From Xiphophorus maculatus (Eukaryota; Chordata; Actinopteri; Cyprinodontiformes; Poeciliidae): a DNA stretch of 64,000 nucleotides. Below, piece after piece: positions 60,703-64,000 of the stretch. The notes below the pieces were generated by a model, which was not told where the DNA came from, searched no databases, and worked only from the letters and a program-made list of their open reading frames with translations. Made by a program: the position numbers and the translations under genes. The stretch covers positions 7,800,501-7,864,500 of the forward strand of contig NC_036447.1 of assembly GCF_002775205.1 (NCBI RefSeq). The letters are read 5' to 3'. Positions within the stretch are counted from its first letter, which is position 1. Each line of letters starts with the position of its first letter.

Positions 60703-61260
60703 CACTGCAAAAACACAAAATATTACCAAGTTGTCTTTGGTCTAGTTTTTAGTGCAGATATATTAGTACACTTAGAATAAGACACAAATAACTTATAAGT
60801 AACTTTTCATCAAGATAAAGTAGCTTATTTTAGCTCAATAATTTCTTAGCATTGATGAAAAAGTACTAGTTCCTCTGGCAGATTATTTGACTTATGGGAA
60901 AAATGTCTTGTTATGCACTGAAACAAAAAAATTGAGCTCCAGCTTATAAAAAAGGTAGTTAATTTGTTACATGTGATCACATTACGTTTTCCTAGCTATA
61001 ATATAACTTAAAAATATTTACATGGATTAACTTAATTTGATTACTTGTAACAAATTAACTCATTTTTTACAGTTGGATCACAAGTTTGATTTTTTCAGTG
61101 TAAGTGAACTACTACTTTTTTGTCACTTTTAAGGAATTATTTTCTTAAAACATGCACCTATATATTGCAGAAAATTTACTTGTGAGCTAGTTTGGTCTCA
61201 TTTCAAGGGTATTAAGATATTTGCACTAAAAATTATTGTTAAGATGTGTTTTTGTTGTGT
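60703..61260. mobile_element. palindromic MITE family A, copy 8, in the pgap4 3'UTR
   Basis: It starts CACTGCAAAAACACAAAATA 11 bases past the pgap4 stop. The right half runs through CATTTCAAGGGTATTAAGAT to the degraded end GATGTGTTTTTGTTG. A second inverted-end element is nested at about 60917-61100 (CACTGAAACAAAAAAATT to TTGATTTTTTCAGTG). Confidence 0.8.
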
Positions 61261-64000
61261 TTGGTTCACTTTTTTCTGTGACATCATAAGGGCAGAACAT
61301 GTTGATTTTTGGTTTGGAAATGTTATCATGAATGTTTAGACAGGTTGCAAATCTTTAGCTTTGTTTGCCTGAGTTTTACTTTACTTTACTCACTCTTTTC
61401 CACCTGAGTTGCACTTTTAGTTTCAGCTGCCTGCACCGGTTTCTGTCTTTTGGATTAAGTTAGTTTCAGGTGAAAAAATAAATAAAATAAAAGCTGCCTG
61501 TTGCATAGAAAGCAATACAACTGAGTGGGGTAGCTTTAATTGTTTTCTATATTTAAAAACAAAGGTGATTAGCTTTTCAAATGGGTTCTGGTATTTTTTT
61601 TTAATTATTTACCCATATTTTTGGATACGTATGTTTGCTATGGGATGTTTTAAATTCACTTTAAAAACTGATGAATTAAAAAGTTTTTTCTAAAATTATG
61701 TTATAATCTAGTAGAAGAAATGTGTTTACGTGAATCTGTTAAATATCATCTACAACCAGCAGGTCATCAGGAGTTATTTTGGCTTGATCTGGGCTCTTAA
61801 TTTGAAATATTTCCATAAGTCAGCTGACCCAAAAAATAAGCAATTGGCAAAGTCTAAATTTAGGATTTTAATGGCAACTTCACTAGCAAGGACCATGCCA
61901 CAAAGAAGATTGGTGAAGGGATGAGGGATGAAGGGATGAATGATCTTGATTTGGTCATTGGGGAATGAGAATGATGGAGGGCTTGGGAAGTGAAGACTCT
62001 GTGTTTGGTCTTTGGGAAATGGCCAATTAAACCTGTATCATTTTGTTTTATAACCTTGTCTTTGCAGATTGATTTGCTTTGCTTTACTTTTAAAATTGGA
62101 CCAGGCCAAACAGTATATCCTGATGCTGGAAATCTTTGGGAATCTGTTAATTTAACTTGTTGATTTTGAGCTGATGAGTTGTACACTTCACTTAACCTCT
62201 TTGAAATATGATTAAAGTAAAAATGTTTAAAGTTATTTAAACATTGGAATAAGTAGAAGAGGATTTTTTTCTTACAGTTTGTCTGCAGACTATATGAGTT
62301 TTTACCTAATCCTTGCAGTTTATATGTGGTTGTCCAACATGTTTCTGGAAAGAGTTTTAAAACTGATTTTTTTTTTCTGGGGAAAAAAAAGAAAGCTGTC
62401 TTAAACAGCAGATGTTTTTGGACTTAAACTGCTGTCAGAATGCTGTAAAACCAAACATATCAGGGGGTTGGCTGTATATTATACAATTATATAAAGAATA
62501 AACACATTTTTTTAGTGAATAAAAACTTTAAGAGAATACTAAACCAAATTACTGTGCAGGATCTCAAGTTTCTGTATCTTTAATTTGATGTTTCTTATAA
62601 GCTATACAAAGCAGAGTAAATCACTGTTTTCATTGATTCTTTAACTGATGTTAGTGAATGTATGAATGCCTGTACCTCTCAAACTGCTGCTGAAGTGACT
62701 AAACAAATAAGATAAAACTTTCTCTTTTCACATTTTCTTGGATTAAATGCAGATACATCACTGCTCTTATTGTGCAGAGGCAAACGGAGGTGAATCGATC
62801 TGATGTTGGGCTGCCTTCCCATTACAATCTGTTGAGTTTTTCTGTCTTACTGCCCCAAAAAGTCCTGGTTTACAAAAGCGATGCACCAAAATGCTGAACT
62901 TCAATTGCCACCAATCCACTGACCCCTCAGTGTCACTGAATGTGCCTTAGATATGCTACCCATGGACTTGCTTGGTTGTTTTTGAACCTTTATGAATATG
63001 ACGTAATGTATTCACTTGTTACTTGGAAGACAAATGGGTAGATACAAGCAGCCATTTCCTCCGGTGAAGCTGCCACTTAGCGGATTAAGCTAACCCTTAA
63101 CATGTCCCACATGGTCATCAGTAAATCCATTTCAAGGGATCCTCAGCTTAATGGAACCAATCCTCAGTTTGATTGTAGATCGCCTTATTATATCCATAAT
63201 CGATCTGCTGCTGGCTCCAGACGCCATTTTTTTCTCCCCTAGATATTCCACGTAGGCATTGAATAAGATTTCAACTAAGTAACATAGCCAATAACAAACA
63301 CAGCGATTTCAAACATGGCGCTCCTACGGCCGACTCGTCTACTCTTGCCCATCATCAACAGGTCGGCGCCAAAGTAATAGGCCTCAGTCAACACAGAGAT
63401 GATCTCAGTTGGATCCGCGAAAGTTTTCAATCGTTTAGGTTAGGAGAGGTTTATCTGGTCTTAGGAGATCACAGAAGACATTTTTTAAGCCGGGTTCCAG
63501 AAAGAATAAATAGCAGAACGCCGGTTTTATATATCCATGCGCCTCACTCTCATGAAAAAAACAAAACAAACATGGCACCGTTCGCAAGGTCGCCAGATTT
63601 GACCGTTTTCAGTAAAACCAGTAAAACCTGCCTACCTGCAACAACAACAAAAAAGAAAGAAAGAATGAGAAACAGTCCAAATCTCAACTTCTAATAAAAC
63701 TCATGTTAACAGCACTATATGTTTTAGTCTATCCCTATAGTTTTAGAAAAATTTAGAGAAACTGTGAAATCTGTCTGTTTGTCTGTCTGTCTATCTATTA
63801 AATATCTCAAACATAGTTTTTATTCCTAAAACCATATCTATATAGTTATTCCATGTTTCCCAACATTTTTTATATTCAGATGGGACCAATAGATCCTCGT
63901 TCAAGCAAAAAAGAAACTTACTGCTTATGTCATGAAAGGTTATCAAGACCACATGTTGGAGCATTGACTGATATGCTCAGCAGATGGCGTGAAAGGTTAA
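61261..64000. other. pgap4 3' region and downstream intergenic DNA
   Basis: AT-rich DNA holding candidate AATAAA signals near 61478 and 62494. A TCTG/TCTA microsatellite is at 63771-63800. A CpG-richer patch near 63300-63580 has ATGGCGCTCCTACGG at 63315, but the frame stops after 20 codons. No other gene is supported. Confidence 0.5.

Noticed and set aside
63315-63377. ATGGCGCTCCTACGG start resembling a mitochondrial targeting peptide
   Set aside because: It stops after 20 codons and the following AACAG-GTCGGC is a poor donor, so a first exon is not supported.

Overview
The window is nuclear DNA from a ray-finned (teleost) fish. It holds split genes with GT-AG introns in an AT-rich background dense in short inverted-repeat transposons and decayed LINEs. 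The five recognisable proteins are vertebrate families, and the repeat types are those seen in acanthomorph fish. The species cannot be named from the sequence alone; a killifish or livebearer is only a guess.

Layout: (1) 758-10311, minus strand: peli1-type Pellino E3 ubiquitin ligase, six coding exons (427 aa), with a predicted non-coding first exon near 17594-17880. (2) 22742-28619, plus strand: an equilibrative nucleoside transporter closest to slc29a2, twelve coding exons (439 aa), with a predicted 5'UTR exon ending at 21518. (3) 32286-39651, plus strand: galectin-related gene lgalsl, five coding exons (180 aa). (4) 43453-50728, minus strand: mal (MARVEL family), four coding exons (152 aa). 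(5) 59502-60692, plus strand: pgap4 (tmem246), single coding exon (396 aa). I joined the exons by hand from splice signals and family alignment; all reading frames close without internal stops. No tRNA, rRNA or CRISPR feature was seen.

The genes do not form a pathway: they act in innate immune signalling (peli1), nucleoside uptake (slc29a2), an unknown galectin-fold role (lgalsl), raft and apical trafficking (mal) and Golgi GPI-glycan side-chain addition (pgap4). Their order is of interest. In human, PELI1 and LGALSL lie together on 2p14, and SLC29A2 lies with PELI3 on 11q13, so this window combines members of two related human segments.

Most of the rest is mobile-element debris. The main kinds are a palindromic family with ends like CTGCAAAAACACAAAATC (eight loci, one starting 11 bases past the pgap4 stop), a second family with CACTGTAAAACAT ends (four copies, all between 37 and 53 kb), hAT-like elements with GGTGCAC ends, a clean piggyBac-type MITE in a TTAA duplication, SINE-like repeats with pol III boxes, five LINE reverse-transcriptase remnants, and a foldback of about 270 bp next to a TA microsatellite. 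I see no prokaryotic-style system or clearly new protein system. The most unusual items are the foldback families, the inverted and direct repeats around the last lgalsl exon, a possible decayed hammerhead ribozyme, and two atypical residues in conserved protein motifs.
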